From positions 25,767 to 89,766 of the forward strand of contig JAIKZF010000097.1 of NCBI GenBank assembly GCA_024682455.1: a stretch of 64,000 bases of DNA. Direction: 5' to 3'. A program made the position numbers and the translations under genes. Of the stretch, positions 43,326 to 51,633 are shown in pieces. Numbering within the stretch: the first letter of the stretch is position 1; every line of letters begins with the position of its first letter. Origin of the DNA: Ruminiclostridium sp. Its GTDB lineage: Bacteria; Bacillota; Clostridia; Oscillospirales; Ruminococcaceae. A model generated the notes under the pieces. It was not told the DNA's origin and made no database searches. It worked only from the letters and a program-made list of their open reading frames with translations.

Positions 43326-44917
43326 GCTTTACATATAACGAAGCGAACTCACCGACTCTTAAAGATATCTCCCTGTCCGTGAACGAGGGCCAGTTCGTCG
43401 TTCTGTGCGGAGCCACGGGAAGCGGCAAGTCTACCCTGCTGCGTCTGCTGAAGCCCCAGCTCTCGCCCTACGGAAAAAGCACGGGAACGATAAGCTTCCG
43501 CGAAAAGCCCATAGGCGAGTGCGCAAGCGCCGCAGATATCGGTTTTGTGACCCAGAGACCCGAACAGCAGATAGTCACGGACAAGGTTTGGCATGAGCTT
43601 GCGTTCGGGCTGGAAAATATGGGTGTAAAGCAGCAGGACACGGCTCGAAGAACAGCCGAGATGGCAAGCTACTTCGGCATTGAGGATAAATTCGATAAGA
43701 GTACGGCGGAGCTTTCCGGCGGACAGAAACAGCTCATAAATCTCGCCGCAGTCATGGTCACCGAGCCGAAGCTGCTGATACTTGACGAGCCCACCGCGCA
43801 GCTCGACCCGATCACAGCGTCGGAATTCATAAACACCGTGAAAAAGCTGAACCGTGATCTTTCGCTGACCGTCATCATAGCCGAGCACAGGCTTGAGGAG
43901 GTCATACCGATCTGCGATAATCTCGTGATCATAGATAAAGGCCGTATCATAGCCTCCGGCGATCCGCGAGAAGTCATTTCCCGCATATACGGAAACAGCG
44001 GGATAATGCTCGGTATGCCCGCGGCTGCGCGTATCTCCGCGTATCTCGGCGAGCGTGACTGCGCACTGAGCGTCAGAGAAGGCCGCGAGCTTGTCAGACG
44101 ATTCGGAAATACCGAGACTCTCCCCGATAACGCCGTAAGCACGGATAACAAAAAAACCGTCCTTGAATTCAGGGACGTGTATTTCAGATATGAACGCGCT
44201 CTTCCCGATGTGCTGAAAGGGCTCAGCTTCACCGTGACCGAGGGCGAGATATTCTGTATACTCGGCGGGAACGGTTCCGGCAAAACGACCGCGCTCGGCA
44301 CCGCCGCGGGTATACTTAAGCCCTACGCGGGGAACATTCTTGTATTCGGGAAAAAGCTTAAGGAATACAAAAACCAGAGCCTTTACAGAGAATGTCTTGC
44401 TCTTATGCCGCAGGATATACAGACCGTTTTTCTCCGCAATACCGTGCGTGAGGAAATGGAGGACGCCGGAGCGGATATATCGTCTCTGCCCTACGACCTG
44501 ACGCCGCTGCTGGATATGCATCCTTACGATCTTTCGGGGGGCGAACAGCAGCTTGCGGCTCTCGCGAAGGTCCTCGCGCTCAAACCGAGATTACTGCTGC
44601 TGGACGAGCCCACAAAGGGGCTTGACGCGGCTTCAAAGGACAGGATAAGGAAGCTTATGCGGGAGCTCGCACATTCCGGCATCACGATAGTCGCGGTCAC
44701 TCACGATGTTGAGTTCGCGGCGGAATGTGCGGACAGATGCGCGCTGTTCTTCCGCGGGGAGATAGTGTCGACTGCTCCGCCGGAGGAATTCTTCTCCGCA
44801 AACAGCTTCTACACCACCGCCGCGAGCCGCATAACCCGCGGGCATTTCGAGCGCGCGGTCACTGCCGAAAAAGCCGCCGCCCTGTGCAGACTCAACGGCA
44901 GAAGGGCGGGTATGTGA
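43298..44917 (+). CDS. ECF transporter ATPase, fused A and A' domains
   Basis: I place the start at TTG 43298 (539 aa): a perfect AGGAGG stands 7 bp before it, while the ORF-track ATG 43280 has none. Two complete ABC domains are present: Walker A GATGSGKST with signature LSGGQKQLI and LLILDEPTAQLD, then GGNGSGKTT with LSGGEQQLA and LLLLDEPTKGLD. This is the fused EcfA-EcfA' form common in dedicated (group I) ECF systems such as those for cobalamin. ATP hydrolysis drives uptake through the T and S components. Confidence 0.92.
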   Translation: MEILDIKDLSFTYNEANSPTLKDISLSVNEGQFVVLCGATGSGKSTLLRLLKPQLSPYGKSTGTISFREKPIGECASAADIGFVTQRPEQQIVTDKVWHELAFGLENMGVKQQDTARRTAEMASYFGIEDKFDKSTAELSGGQKQLINLAAVMVTEPKLLILDEPTAQLDPITASEFINTVKKLNRDLSLTVIIAEHRLEEVIPICDNLVIIDKGRIIASGDPREVISRIYGNSGIMLGMPAAARISAYLGERDCALSVREGRELVRRFGNTETLPDNAVSTDNKKTVLEFRDVYFRYERALPDVLKGLSFTVTEGEIFCILGGNGSGKTTALGTAAGILKPYAGNILVFGKKLKEYKNQSLYRECLALMPQDIQTVFLRNTVREEMEDAGADISSLPYDLTPLLDMHPYDLSGGEQQLAALAKVLALKPRLLLLDEPTKGLDAASKDRIRKLMRELAHSGITIVAVTHDVEFAAECADRCALFFRGEIVSTAPPEEFFSANSFYTTAASRITRGHFERAVTAEKAAALCRLNGRRAGM

Positions 44918-45603
44918 TGTTACTGATAAAAAACAGGAATCTACGCGCCTTCATCGTCAGGGCGTTCCCGTTCGTACTGATACCTGCCGCAGCGATACTC
45001 GGCGCCGTGGTATTCGACAACAGCCGGCACCTGATAATCTCGCTCGCTGTGGCTGTGATGACGCTTCTGGTGTTCGCAGCCGGCTACGAAAAGAAGAAGG
45101 TCGGCACCTGGCGCATGGTGATAGCCTCCGTGATGACGGCGCTGTGCGTATTCGGCAGGTTCATACCGCTGTTCAAGCCGATAACCGCGATAACGATCAT
45201 CACGGGAATGTACATAGGCAGCGAGACCGGCTTTTTGGTAGGCGCCATGTCCGCACTCATATCCAACATCTATATGGGACAGGGGCCGTGGACGGCTTTC
45301 CAGATGCTCGCGTGGGGGCTTATCGGATATATCGCCGGTATCATCGCCGAGCCGCTGAAAAGGCACAGGTGGCTGCTGCTCTTTTACGGCGTGGTCACGG
45401 GTATCGCTTACTCGTTCATAATGGATATCTGGACGACTCTGTGGTACAGCGGAGGCTTCGATATCGGCGTTTATCTGTCTGCTCTCATTACCGCGATCCC
45501 ATATACCGTGAGCTACGCCGTATCCAATCTGATCTTTCTGCTGTTCCTCGCGAAGCCTTTCGGTGAAAAGCTTGAACGAATACGAAAAAAATACGGACTA
45601 TAA
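44917..45603 (+). CDS. ECF transporter S component (substrate-binding), probable corrinoid
   Basis: The true start is ATG 44917 (228 aa), overlapping the ATPase stop (TGATG); the ORF-track start lies inside the ATPase gene. Six membrane helices are visible; the loop SETGFLVGAMSALISNIYMGQGPWTAFQM matches the S-component pattern with the conserved small residues for EcfT packing. The substrate is inferred as cobalamin or another corrinoid from the riboswitch and DUF4430 neighbours; the family could also carry other vitamins. Its TAA stop is directly abutted by a MITE. Confidence 0.82.
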   Translation: MLLIKNRNLRAFIVRAFPFVLIPAAAILGAVVFDNSRHLIISLAVAVMTLLVFAAGYEKKKVGTWRMVIASVMTALCVFGRFIPLFKPITAITIITGMYIGSETGFLVGAMSALISNIYMGQGPWTAFQMLAWGLIGYIAGIIAEPLKRHRWLLLFYGVVTGIAYSFIMDIWTTLWYSGGFDIGVYLSALITAIPYTVSYAVSNLIFLLFLAKPFGEKLERIRKKYGL

Positions 45604-45760
45604 TACTAAATTCAGTCCTATCTATAGACATCTTGACGGCTATAATTTCGTCAAACTTCGTCACCCTCCCTTGACTTGCGAAAGCAAGCCTGCGGTCGGG
45701 TTCCTTGTTTGGCGAAATTCTATCTCGCCAATATGTCCACAGATAGAACTGAAATTAGTA
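45604..45760. mobile_element. 157-bp MITE, copy 1
   Basis: TACTAA and TTAGTA mark the ends of about 27-bp imperfect terminal inverted repeats (5' end TACTAAATTCAGTCCTATCT). It is flanked by TAA on both sides (45601-45603, 45761-45763), a 3-bp target duplication; the left TAA is the stop codon of the ECF S gene. The core contains a GTCGGGTTCCTTG block present, inverted, in copy 2 at 60925. No coding capacity. Confidence 0.85.
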
Positions 45761-45761
45761 T

Positions 45762-45790
45762 AAAAAGGAACCGAAGTCGGTTCCTTTTTT
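45762..45790. terminator. bidirectional terminator
   Basis: AAAAAGGAACCGA and TCGGTTCCTTTTT form a 13-bp stem with T runs on both strands. It serves the ECF operon and the convergent ohrR gene, and lies directly past the MITE. Confidence 0.9.
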
Positions 45791-45841
45791 ATATCAGCGA
45801 AACAGCGGACCTGCCGCCAAATAGATTTACCCGGTCACCTG

Positions 45842-46273
45842 TCATATCCCGCCGAGCACCTTGTACAGCAGCCTGTGGAGCTCTGCCGCCTCATCAGGTT
45901 CGAGCGAGACGCAGCAGGCTATCTTCGGCGGTATCTCCGCCGCGCGTTCCTCCAGCCTGTCGCCCTCGGGAGTGATATCCACGATCAGCACGCGCTCATC
46001 CTCAGCGGAACGGGTCCTCGTCACAAAGCCTTTGGCTTCAAGGCTTTTCAGCACCGGGGTAAGAGTGCCGGAATCAAGATAAAGCCGTTCCCCGAGACGC
46101 TTTACGCTTATCCTCCTGTCCTCCCACATCACGAGCATTACTATGTACTGCGTATAGGTGAGACCAAGCTCCTCCAGAAGCGGATTATACTTTTTCACTA
46201 TCTCGCGGGAACAGGCGTAAAGCGGGAAGCAGAGCTGATTTCCGAGCCTCAGCATTTCATTTTTCTTTTTCAT
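45842..46273 (-). CDS. MarR-family regulator, OhrR-like
   Basis: The 143-aa protein has the OhrR pattern LRLGNQLCFPLYACSREI with a conserved N-terminal Cys (about residue 15) that senses organic peroxides in OhrR, then winged-helix segments LDSGTLTPVLKSLEAKGFVTR. Two further Cys occur near the C-terminus, so a two-Cys mechanism is possible. It should repress genes in response to thiol oxidation. It lies 12 bp after the TSCPD gene and probably regulates its own operon through the inverted repeat at 46569. Confidence 0.85.
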   Translation of the reverse strand: MKKKNEMLRLGNQLCFPLYACSREIVKKYNPLLEELGLTYTQYIVMLVMWEDRRISVKRLGERLYLDSGTLTPVLKSLEAKGFVTRTRSAEDERVLIVDITPEGDRLEERAAEIPPKIACCVSLEPDEAAELHRLLYKVLGGI

Positions 46274-46285
46274 TCCGCGGCACCG

Positions 46286-46549
46286 TCAGACAGCACTTCT
46301 GCTTTCGTCGTACGCCTGACGCACAGCCTTCGCGAGCTGATCCGCGCAGGACGTGGGCTTGGTGTTGCAGGTGTTTCCGCCGAGTATGCTTTCTATCTGC
46401 TCCACGGTCATTCCGTCAACGAGCTTTGACACGGCCTTAAGGTTCCCGTTGCAGCCTCCCGTGAACGATACGTTGGTCACCCTGTCGTCATCGAGCGTAA
46501 ATCTGATCTCGGTCGCACAGACCATTCTTGTCTTGTATCTGTAATCCAT
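46286..46549 (-). CDS. TSCPD domain protein (TIGR03905 family)
   Basis: The 87-aa protein has the Cys-rich SFTGGCNGNLKAVSKLVDGM segment and the signature PTSCADQLAKAV. These small proteins share the domain found at the C-terminus of some class II ribonucleotide reductases; the role of the free form is unknown. It is the first gene of an operon with ohrR, and its cysteines suggest a link to redox state. Confidence 0.88.
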   Translation of the reverse strand: MDYRYKTRMVCATEIRFTLDDDRVTNVSFTGGCNGNLKAVSKLVDGMTVEQIESILGGNTCNTKPTSCADQLAKAVRQAYDESRSAV

Positions 46550-46568
46550 ATCTTGTACTCCTTTCGGC

Positions 46569-46585
46569 GCTCAATTTCATTGAGC
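46569..46585. promoter_or_regulatory. operator-like palindrome before TSCPD-ohrR
   Basis: GCTCAAT-TTC-ATTGAGC, a perfect 7-bp dyad placed just past the predicted transcription start on the minus strand. A MarR-type dimer bound here would block transcription, so autorepression by OhrR is likely. Confidence 0.5.
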
Positions 46586-46593
46586 ACAATTTG

Positions 46594-46622
46594 ATTATAT
46601 CCCATTTATCCCGTTTTGTCAA
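46594..46622 (-). promoter_or_regulatory. promoter of TSCPD-ohrR
   Basis: Minus strand perfect TTGACA (46617-46622), 17-bp spacer, perfect TATAAT (46594-46599). Confidence 0.88.
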
Positions 46623-46660
46623 CAGTTTTCCGGAAATTTGCCTCAATTTCGTTATTATTG

Positions 46661-46689
46661 TTGACATTTGACCCCGACAGCGGTATAAT
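46661..46689 (+). promoter_or_regulatory. promoter of recD2 operon
   Basis: Perfect TTGACA (46661-46666), 17-bp spacer, perfect TATAAT (46684-46689). Divergent from the TSCPD promoter. Confidence 0.88.
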
Positions 46690-46778
46690 GTTATTCGGGT
46701 ATGTATAAGTTTCCGGGCGGCAGAAAAACGCTCACGCGCATATAATAAAGCACCACAGGTTTCGAGGGAGGTGCTTCC

Positions 46779-46919
46779 ATGAACGTTATATGCTGCTTTC
46801 TTGCGCTTTTCTGCGGTATATTCGGAGCTTATATGATCGTCTGTATGATATACGACCGGACGATATCTTTTTTTCAACGGAGGAAGATCAGGGAATGCCG
46901 TCACCAACGGAAGAGATAA
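46779..46919 (+). CDS. 46-aa single-pass membrane peptide, overlaps recD2
   Basis: Too short for the ORF track. ATG 46779 follows GGGAGGTGCTTCC, a better ribosome site than that of recD2. The product begins MNVICCFLALFCGIFGAYMI, a hydrophobic helix with four Cys, followed by an Arg/Lys-rich tail (RRKIRECRHQRKR). It ends 25 bp inside recD2 in another frame, so its translation may carry ribosomes to the recD2 start. The function is unknown; it may be only a coupling leader. Confidence 0.6.
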   Translation: MNVICCFLALFCGIFGAYMIVCMIYDRTISFFQRRKIRECRHQRKR

Positions 46920-49123
46920 TAACAATAAGCGGAACAGCCGAAGAGATAATATTCAAAAACCCCGACAACGGATATATCGTAGTGATGATGGATATCAACG
47001 GCTCGCCGGAGACCGCGGTGGGCAACCTCGGCGATATAGCCGAGGGCGAGTCTCTGATACTTCGCGGAAACTACATCGAAAGCGCCAAATACGGCAGGCA
47101 GTTCAAGGCTGTCACCTGCGAACGAAAGCTGCCTACCACTCCCGAGGAGATAAAAAAATACCTGGGAAGCGGCATAATCAAGGGGCTCGGCCCCTCTATC
47201 GCGAGAAAGATCGTTGCCGCTTTCGGCGACAGGTCACTTGAGATCATCGAGAACGATCCCACTCAGCTTACCTGTATCAAGGGTCTGACAAATGATAAGG
47301 CTCTGTATATCGGCAGAGAGTTCAGGAACCTGTGCGGCGTGCGCACCATTATCGAATTCCTCGGCAGCTATGAGATAAGCCCGCTGACCGCCTCGCTGGT
47401 CTGGAAGGCTCACGAGGGCAGGAGCATGGGACTTGTGCGGAAAAACCCGTACATTCTCTGCGACAGCGCGTTCAATGTGGAATTCGGCACCGCCGACAGG
47501 ATAGCGTACGACCTGGGGCTCCCGATGTCGAACCATGACCGCATAAAGGCTGCGATAACCTACGTTCTCAGGCGCAACGCGAACGCCGGACATACCTGCG
47601 TACCGCGCAGCGAGCTTTGCAAGGTCGTGTGTCCGCTCATACGCGTAGACGAGGACGAATATGACAAGGCTCTTTTCGAGGGCGCCGAGGAGGGTCAGTT
47701 CGCGCTGTACGAGACCTCAAGGCGGGAATATGTCTACCTCGCCGAATACTTTGCGGCGGAAAAATATATATCGAAGAAAATAAGCGAGATGCTGAAGCTT
47801 TCGATACATACGGACAAGGATCACTCCGAGGAAATAAAGATCATCGAATGGGAGCAGAACATAACGTATGAGGGGCTTCAGAAGGCTGCAATAAACGCCG
47901 CGCTCGGCAACAGCGTCTTTATCCTCACGGGCGGTCCCGGCACCGGTAAGACCACGGCTCTGAACGCCGTCATCAGACTTTTCGAGAACAGGAAGAAAAA
48001 GCTCCTGCTCGCGGCTCCGACCGGACGCGCCGCAAAGAGAATGAGCGACCTTACCGGCAGACCCGCGCGTACCATACACAGACTGCTTGAAACGGAATTC
48101 TCCGAGCAGACCGGACGTCATACCTTCAAGCACAACGAAAGCAATCCCCTGCGAGCCGACATCATCATCATCGACGAGATGTCCATGGTGGACACGCTGC
48201 TTTTCGAATCGCTGCTGAAAGCGATCAAAACTGACTGCAAGCTGATAATGGTCGGCGACACGAACCAGCTCCCGAGCGTAGGAGCCGGCAACGTGCTGAG
48301 AGATCTTATCGCCACAAGACTGATACCGACGATCGAGCTTAAGGAGATATTCAGGCAGGCTGCGGAAAGCCTTATAATCACGAACGCTCACAGAATCGTG
48401 CACGGCGAATACCCGGAGCTCGACGAACGAAAGAAGGATTTCTTCTTTATGCCGACCTCCGGCGACGAGGAAACGGCGGAGCTGGTCATAAGCCTCGCAA
48501 AGACGCGTCTGCCGAACAGATACGGATATTCCCCTATCGACGACATACAGGTGCTCTCCCCCACCAAAATGAGCCCCGCAGGTACAAAGGAGCTCAACGC
48601 CTCGCTCCAGCTCGCGCTCAATCCGCCTTCGTTCAGGAAGAAGGAGCTTCGCTTTTTCGACAGCGTGTTCCGTATGGGCGACAAGGTGATGCAGATAAAA
48701 AACGACTACGATATCGTGTGGAAACGCGGTCCTGACAGCGGTACAGGCATTTTCAACGGTGATATCGGCATCATATATGAGGTCGACGTAAACGGCTCTC
48801 TGCTGTATATAGATTTTGACGGGCGCAAAGCCGTATACACACATGAAATGCTGAACAAGCTTGAGCTTGCGTACGCTGTCACCATACACAAAAGTCAGGG
48901 CAGCGAATACAAGGCGGTCATAATGCCGCTCACGATGTACTCCGACCAGCTGCTTTACCGCAATCTGCTCTATACGGGCGTTACGCGCGCAAAGGAGATC
49001 CTGATAATCGTCGGGAGCCGGGAAGCTGTCATGAGAATGGTCGATAACGACAAAAAGACCAACCGCTTCTCATGTATGCGGGATATGCTTGAAATATATT
49101 ACACACAGGACGGTACGAACTGA
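46895..49123 (+). CDS. recD2: ATP-dependent RecD-like DNA helicase RecD2
   Basis: ATG 46895 gives 742 aa, the usual length; the ORF-track start is upstream of the ribosome site. An N-terminal OB fold (ISGTAEEIIFKNPDNGYIVV) and tandem helix-hairpin-helix region (GSGIIKGLGPSIARKIV) precede the SF1B helicase: Walker A TGGPGTGKTT, DEMSMVD, GDTNQLPSVG and the C-terminal AVTIHKSQGSEY. RecD2 acts in DNA repair and replication-fork maintenance without RecBC. Its stop overlaps pepV by TGATG. Confidence 0.95.
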   Translation: MPSPTEEIITISGTAEEIIFKNPDNGYIVVMMDINGSPETAVGNLGDIAEGESLILRGNYIESAKYGRQFKAVTCERKLPTTPEEIKKYLGSGIIKGLGPSIARKIVAAFGDRSLEIIENDPTQLTCIKGLTNDKALYIGREFRNLCGVRTIIEFLGSYEISPLTASLVWKAHEGRSMGLVRKNPYILCDSAFNVEFGTADRIAYDLGLPMSNHDRIKAAITYVLRRNANAGHTCVPRSELCKVVCPLIRVDEDEYDKALFEGAEEGQFALYETSRREYVYLAEYFAAEKYISKKISEMLKLSIHTDKDHSEEIKIIEWEQNITYEGLQKAAINAALGNSVFILTGGPGTGKTTALNAVIRLFENRKKKLLLAAPTGRAAKRMSDLTGRPARTIHRLLETEFSEQTGRHTFKHNESNPLRADIIIIDEMSMVDTLLFESLLKAIKTDCKLIMVGDTNQLPSVGAGNVLRDLIATRLIPTIELKEIFRQAAESLIITNAHRIVHGEYPELDERKKDFFFMPTSGDEETAELVISLAKTRLPNRYGYSPIDDIQVLSPTKMSPAGTKELNASLQLALNPPSFRKKELRFFDSVFRMGDKVMQIKNDYDIVWKRGPDSGTGIFNGDIGIIYEVDVNGSLLYIDFDGRKAVYTHEMLNKLELAYAVTIHKSQGSEYKAVIMPLTMYSDQLLYRNLLYTGVTRAKEILIIVGSREAVMRMVDNDKKTNRFSCMRDMLEIYYTQDGTN

Positions 49124-50514
49124 TGCACGAAAAGATAAAGGAATATATATACTCCAACCGCCAGAGGCTCCTGTCGGTGCTCGACGAGCTTGTAGCGGTG
49201 AAGAGCGTCAAGGGCGAGCCTGCTCCGGGCGCGCCGTTCGGCAGAGGACCCAGAGCGGCGCTCGACAAGATGCTCGGTATATGCAGGAGCGCGGGGTTTG
49301 ACACAAAGCTGTACTACGACGTTATCGGCACCGCGGATCTGTGCCCCGAGGACGACTTCCCCGAGCTCGGGATACTGTGCCACCTCGACGTGGTACCGGC
49401 CGAGGGACAGACAGGTTGGAAGACCGATCCGTTCAAGATGTCCGAAAAGGACGGCATACTGTACGGACGCGGGGTGATCGACGACAAAGGCCCCCTCGCG
49501 GCGGCGTTCATCGCTATGAAGTGCATAAAGGATCTCGGCATACCGCTGAAAAAGGGCGTAAGGCTGATATTCGGCACGGACGAGGAGAACGGGTCGCAAG
49601 ACCTTGAACTGTATACCGCGAAGAACAGGCTCCCCGACCATATTTTCACTCCGGACGCGGCTTTCCCGGTCATAAATATCGAAAAGGGAATGATGCGCTC
49701 GAAGTTTTCGGGGTCTTACCGCGGAGGGAGCATAATAAAATTCCGCGGAGGCAGCATACCGAACGCTGTGCCGGATTACGCGGAATGTGAGCTGAGCGGT
49801 ATCTCCCTGCCGCTCATCAGGCAGGAAACCAACCTTGACCGCAGCGGAGCCGTATTCACGGTTATCGACGCGGGAAAGAGCGTTATGATCGAGTGCAGCG
49901 GGCGCTCCGCTCACGCCTCGACTCCGGAAAGCGGGATAAACGCGGTCACGGCGCTTATCGCCGTGCTTAACAGGCTGCCGCTCGCGGAAGGAAAGCAGAA
50001 GGAGATCATAAAGGGGCTCGGCAGCATATTCCCGTTCGGCGAGACGGACGGAACGAACGCGGGACTGAAATGCACCTACGACAGCTCCGGTGCTCTCACG
50101 CTCGTTTTCAGCATATTCAATATGGAAAACGGCAAGTGCGGCGGTACGATCGACGTGAGATTTCCTGCGTGTATGTCGCTGGCGGAGGTCGAGAACGGTG
50201 AAAAGACAGCTCTCGCGGCAGCGGGCTGCGTCTTTGACGGATATATGGGCGACGAGCCCCATGTGACCGACAGCAGCAGCGACTTCGTGAAAAAGCTCCT
50301 TGCCGCGTACGAGCGCGTCGAGGGAACTAAGGGCGAATGTATCGCCGTCGGAGGCAATACCTACGTCCATAACATAAAAGGAGGCGTGGCGTTCGGCGTA
50401 GAGCGCGACGGCACCGACTACAATATGCACGGGGCAAACGAATATATAACGATCGAAGAGCTCCTTAAGGACGCGCAGATATTCGCGGAAGCTATCGCGG
50501 AAATATGCTGCTGA
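49123..50514 (+). CDS. pepV: Sapep family Mn-dependent dipeptidase (M20)
   Basis: The 463-aa protein has M20 metal motifs: CHLDVVPAE (first His/Asp), GRGVIDDKGPLAAAF, GTDEENGS (Glu/Glu) and a C-terminal HGANEYI. Order and length match PepV/Sapep dipeptidases. It would cleave short peptides in the cytoplasm. It is coupled to recD2 by a 1-bp overlap and is followed 24 bp later by ychF. Confidence 0.93.
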   Translation: MHEKIKEYIYSNRQRLLSVLDELVAVKSVKGEPAPGAPFGRGPRAALDKMLGICRSAGFDTKLYYDVIGTADLCPEDDFPELGILCHLDVVPAEGQTGWKTDPFKMSEKDGILYGRGVIDDKGPLAAAFIAMKCIKDLGIPLKKGVRLIFGTDEENGSQDLELYTAKNRLPDHIFTPDAAFPVINIEKGMMRSKFSGSYRGGSIIKFRGGSIPNAVPDYAECELSGISLPLIRQETNLDRSGAVFTVIDAGKSVMIECSGRSAHASTPESGINAVTALIAVLNRLPLAEGKQKEIIKGLGSIFPFGETDGTNAGLKCTYDSSGALTLVFSIFNMENGKCGGTIDVRFPACMSLAEVENGEKTALAAAGCVFDGYMGDEPHVTDSSSDFVKKLLAAYERVEGTKGECIAVGGNTYVHNIKGGVAFGVERDGTDYNMHGANEYITIEELLKDAQIFAEAIAEICC

Positions 50515-50538
50515 AAGAAAAGAAAGGAACAGACAGAA

Positions 50539-51633
50539 ATGAAACTCGGTATGGTAGGACTCCCGAATGTCGGGAAAAGCACTTTATTCAACGCACTCAC
50601 GAACGCGGGAGCCGAATCGGCTAACTATCCGTTCTGCACCATTGAGCCTAATGTAGGCGTGGTATCGGTGCCGGACGAACGGCTCGACAAGCTCGCGGAA
50701 ATGTACAAGCCCGAAAAATTCACACCGGCTATGCTTGAATTCGTAGATATAGCGGGACTGGTCAAGGGCGCGTCCAACGGCGAAGGACTGGGCAACAAAT
50801 TCCTCGCGAATATCCGTGAGGTGGACGCGATAATCCACGTAGTGCGGTGCTTCGAGAACGATAATATCGTACACGTCGACGGAAGCATCGGAGCAAAGCG
50901 TGATATCGAAACTATAAATCTCGAACTGATATTCAGCGACATCGAGATACTCGGCAGACGTATCGACCGCGAGAAAAAGCTCGTAAAGGGCGACAAGTCG
51001 CTCCAGAAGGAAATAGACTTTCTTGAGAAGCTCATGGCGCATCTCGAAGAGGGCAGATCGGCGAGATCCTTCGACTTCACGGAGGACGAGGCCGAGATAA
51101 TAAAATCCACTCCCCTGCTCTCCAACAAGCCTGTCATTTACGCGGCGAACCTCAGCGAGGACGACTTCCGCAGCAATTATGAGAACAACGAGCAGTACAA
51201 GGCGGTAAAAGCGATCGCCGAGGAGGAGAACAGCGCCGTTCTCCCTATCTGTGCACAGATAGAGGCTGATATCGCGGATATGGACGCGGAGGAAAAGGAG
51301 CTGTTCCTGTCAGATCTCAACCTGACCGAATCGGGACTTTCAAGAATAATCAAGACCGGCTACTCGCTGCTCGGACTTATATCGTTCCTCACCGCGGGTC
51401 CGCAGGAGGTACGCGCGTGGACTATCACAAAGGGTACAAAGGCTCCGCAGGCTGCCGGCAAGATACACACGGACTTTGAGAAGGGCTTCATAAGAGCGGA
51501 GGTCGTTTCCTTCGACGATCTCGTAAGCTGCGGCGGCATGACCGGAGCCAAGGAAAAGGGACTTGTACGGCTCGAAGGAAAAGACTACGTCATGCAGGAC
51601 GGAGATGTCGTTCTGTTCAGGTTCAATGTATAA
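50539..51633 (+). CDS. ychF: redox-regulated ATPase YchF
   Basis: The 364-aa protein starts MKLGMVGLPNVGKST, the modified P-loop of YchF, followed by the DIAGLVKGAS G3-like region and the C-terminal TGS domain with KIHTDFEKGFIRAEV. YchF hydrolyses ATP rather than GTP and associates with ribosomes. A good AAAGGAAC ribosome site precedes it. It overlaps the NERD gene by 1 bp. Confidence 0.97.
   Translation: MKLGMVGLPNVGKSTLFNALTNAGAESANYPFCTIEPNVGVVSVPDERLDKLAEMYKPEKFTPAMLEFVDIAGLVKGASNGEGLGNKFLANIREVDAIIHVVRCFENDNIVHVDGSIGAKRDIETINLELIFSDIEILGRRIDREKKLVKGDKSLQKEIDFLEKLMAHLEEGRSARSFDFTEDEAEIIKSTPLLSNKPVIYAANLSEDDFRSNYENNEQYKAVKAIAEEENSAVLPICAQIEADIADMDAEEKELFLSDLNLTESGLSRIIKTGYSLLGLISFLTAGPQEVRAWTITKGTKAPQAAGKIHTDFEKGFIRAEVVSFDDLVSCGGMTGAKEKGLVRLEGKDYVMQDGDVVLFRFNV

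Noticed and set aside
44725-44916. 64-residue N-terminal extension of the ECF S component in the ORF track
   Set aside because: It lies wholly inside the ATPase coding region; the coupled TGATG start gives a normal S-component length.
45604-45763. Reading the MITE as a small gene (ORF 45563-45763)
   Set aside because: The sequence is explained by terminal inverted repeats and a shared non-coding core with copy 2.
49099-50430. 443-aa minus-strand ORF opposite pepV
   Set aside because: Shadow of the dipeptidase gene, which has complete metal motifs and operon context on the plus strand.
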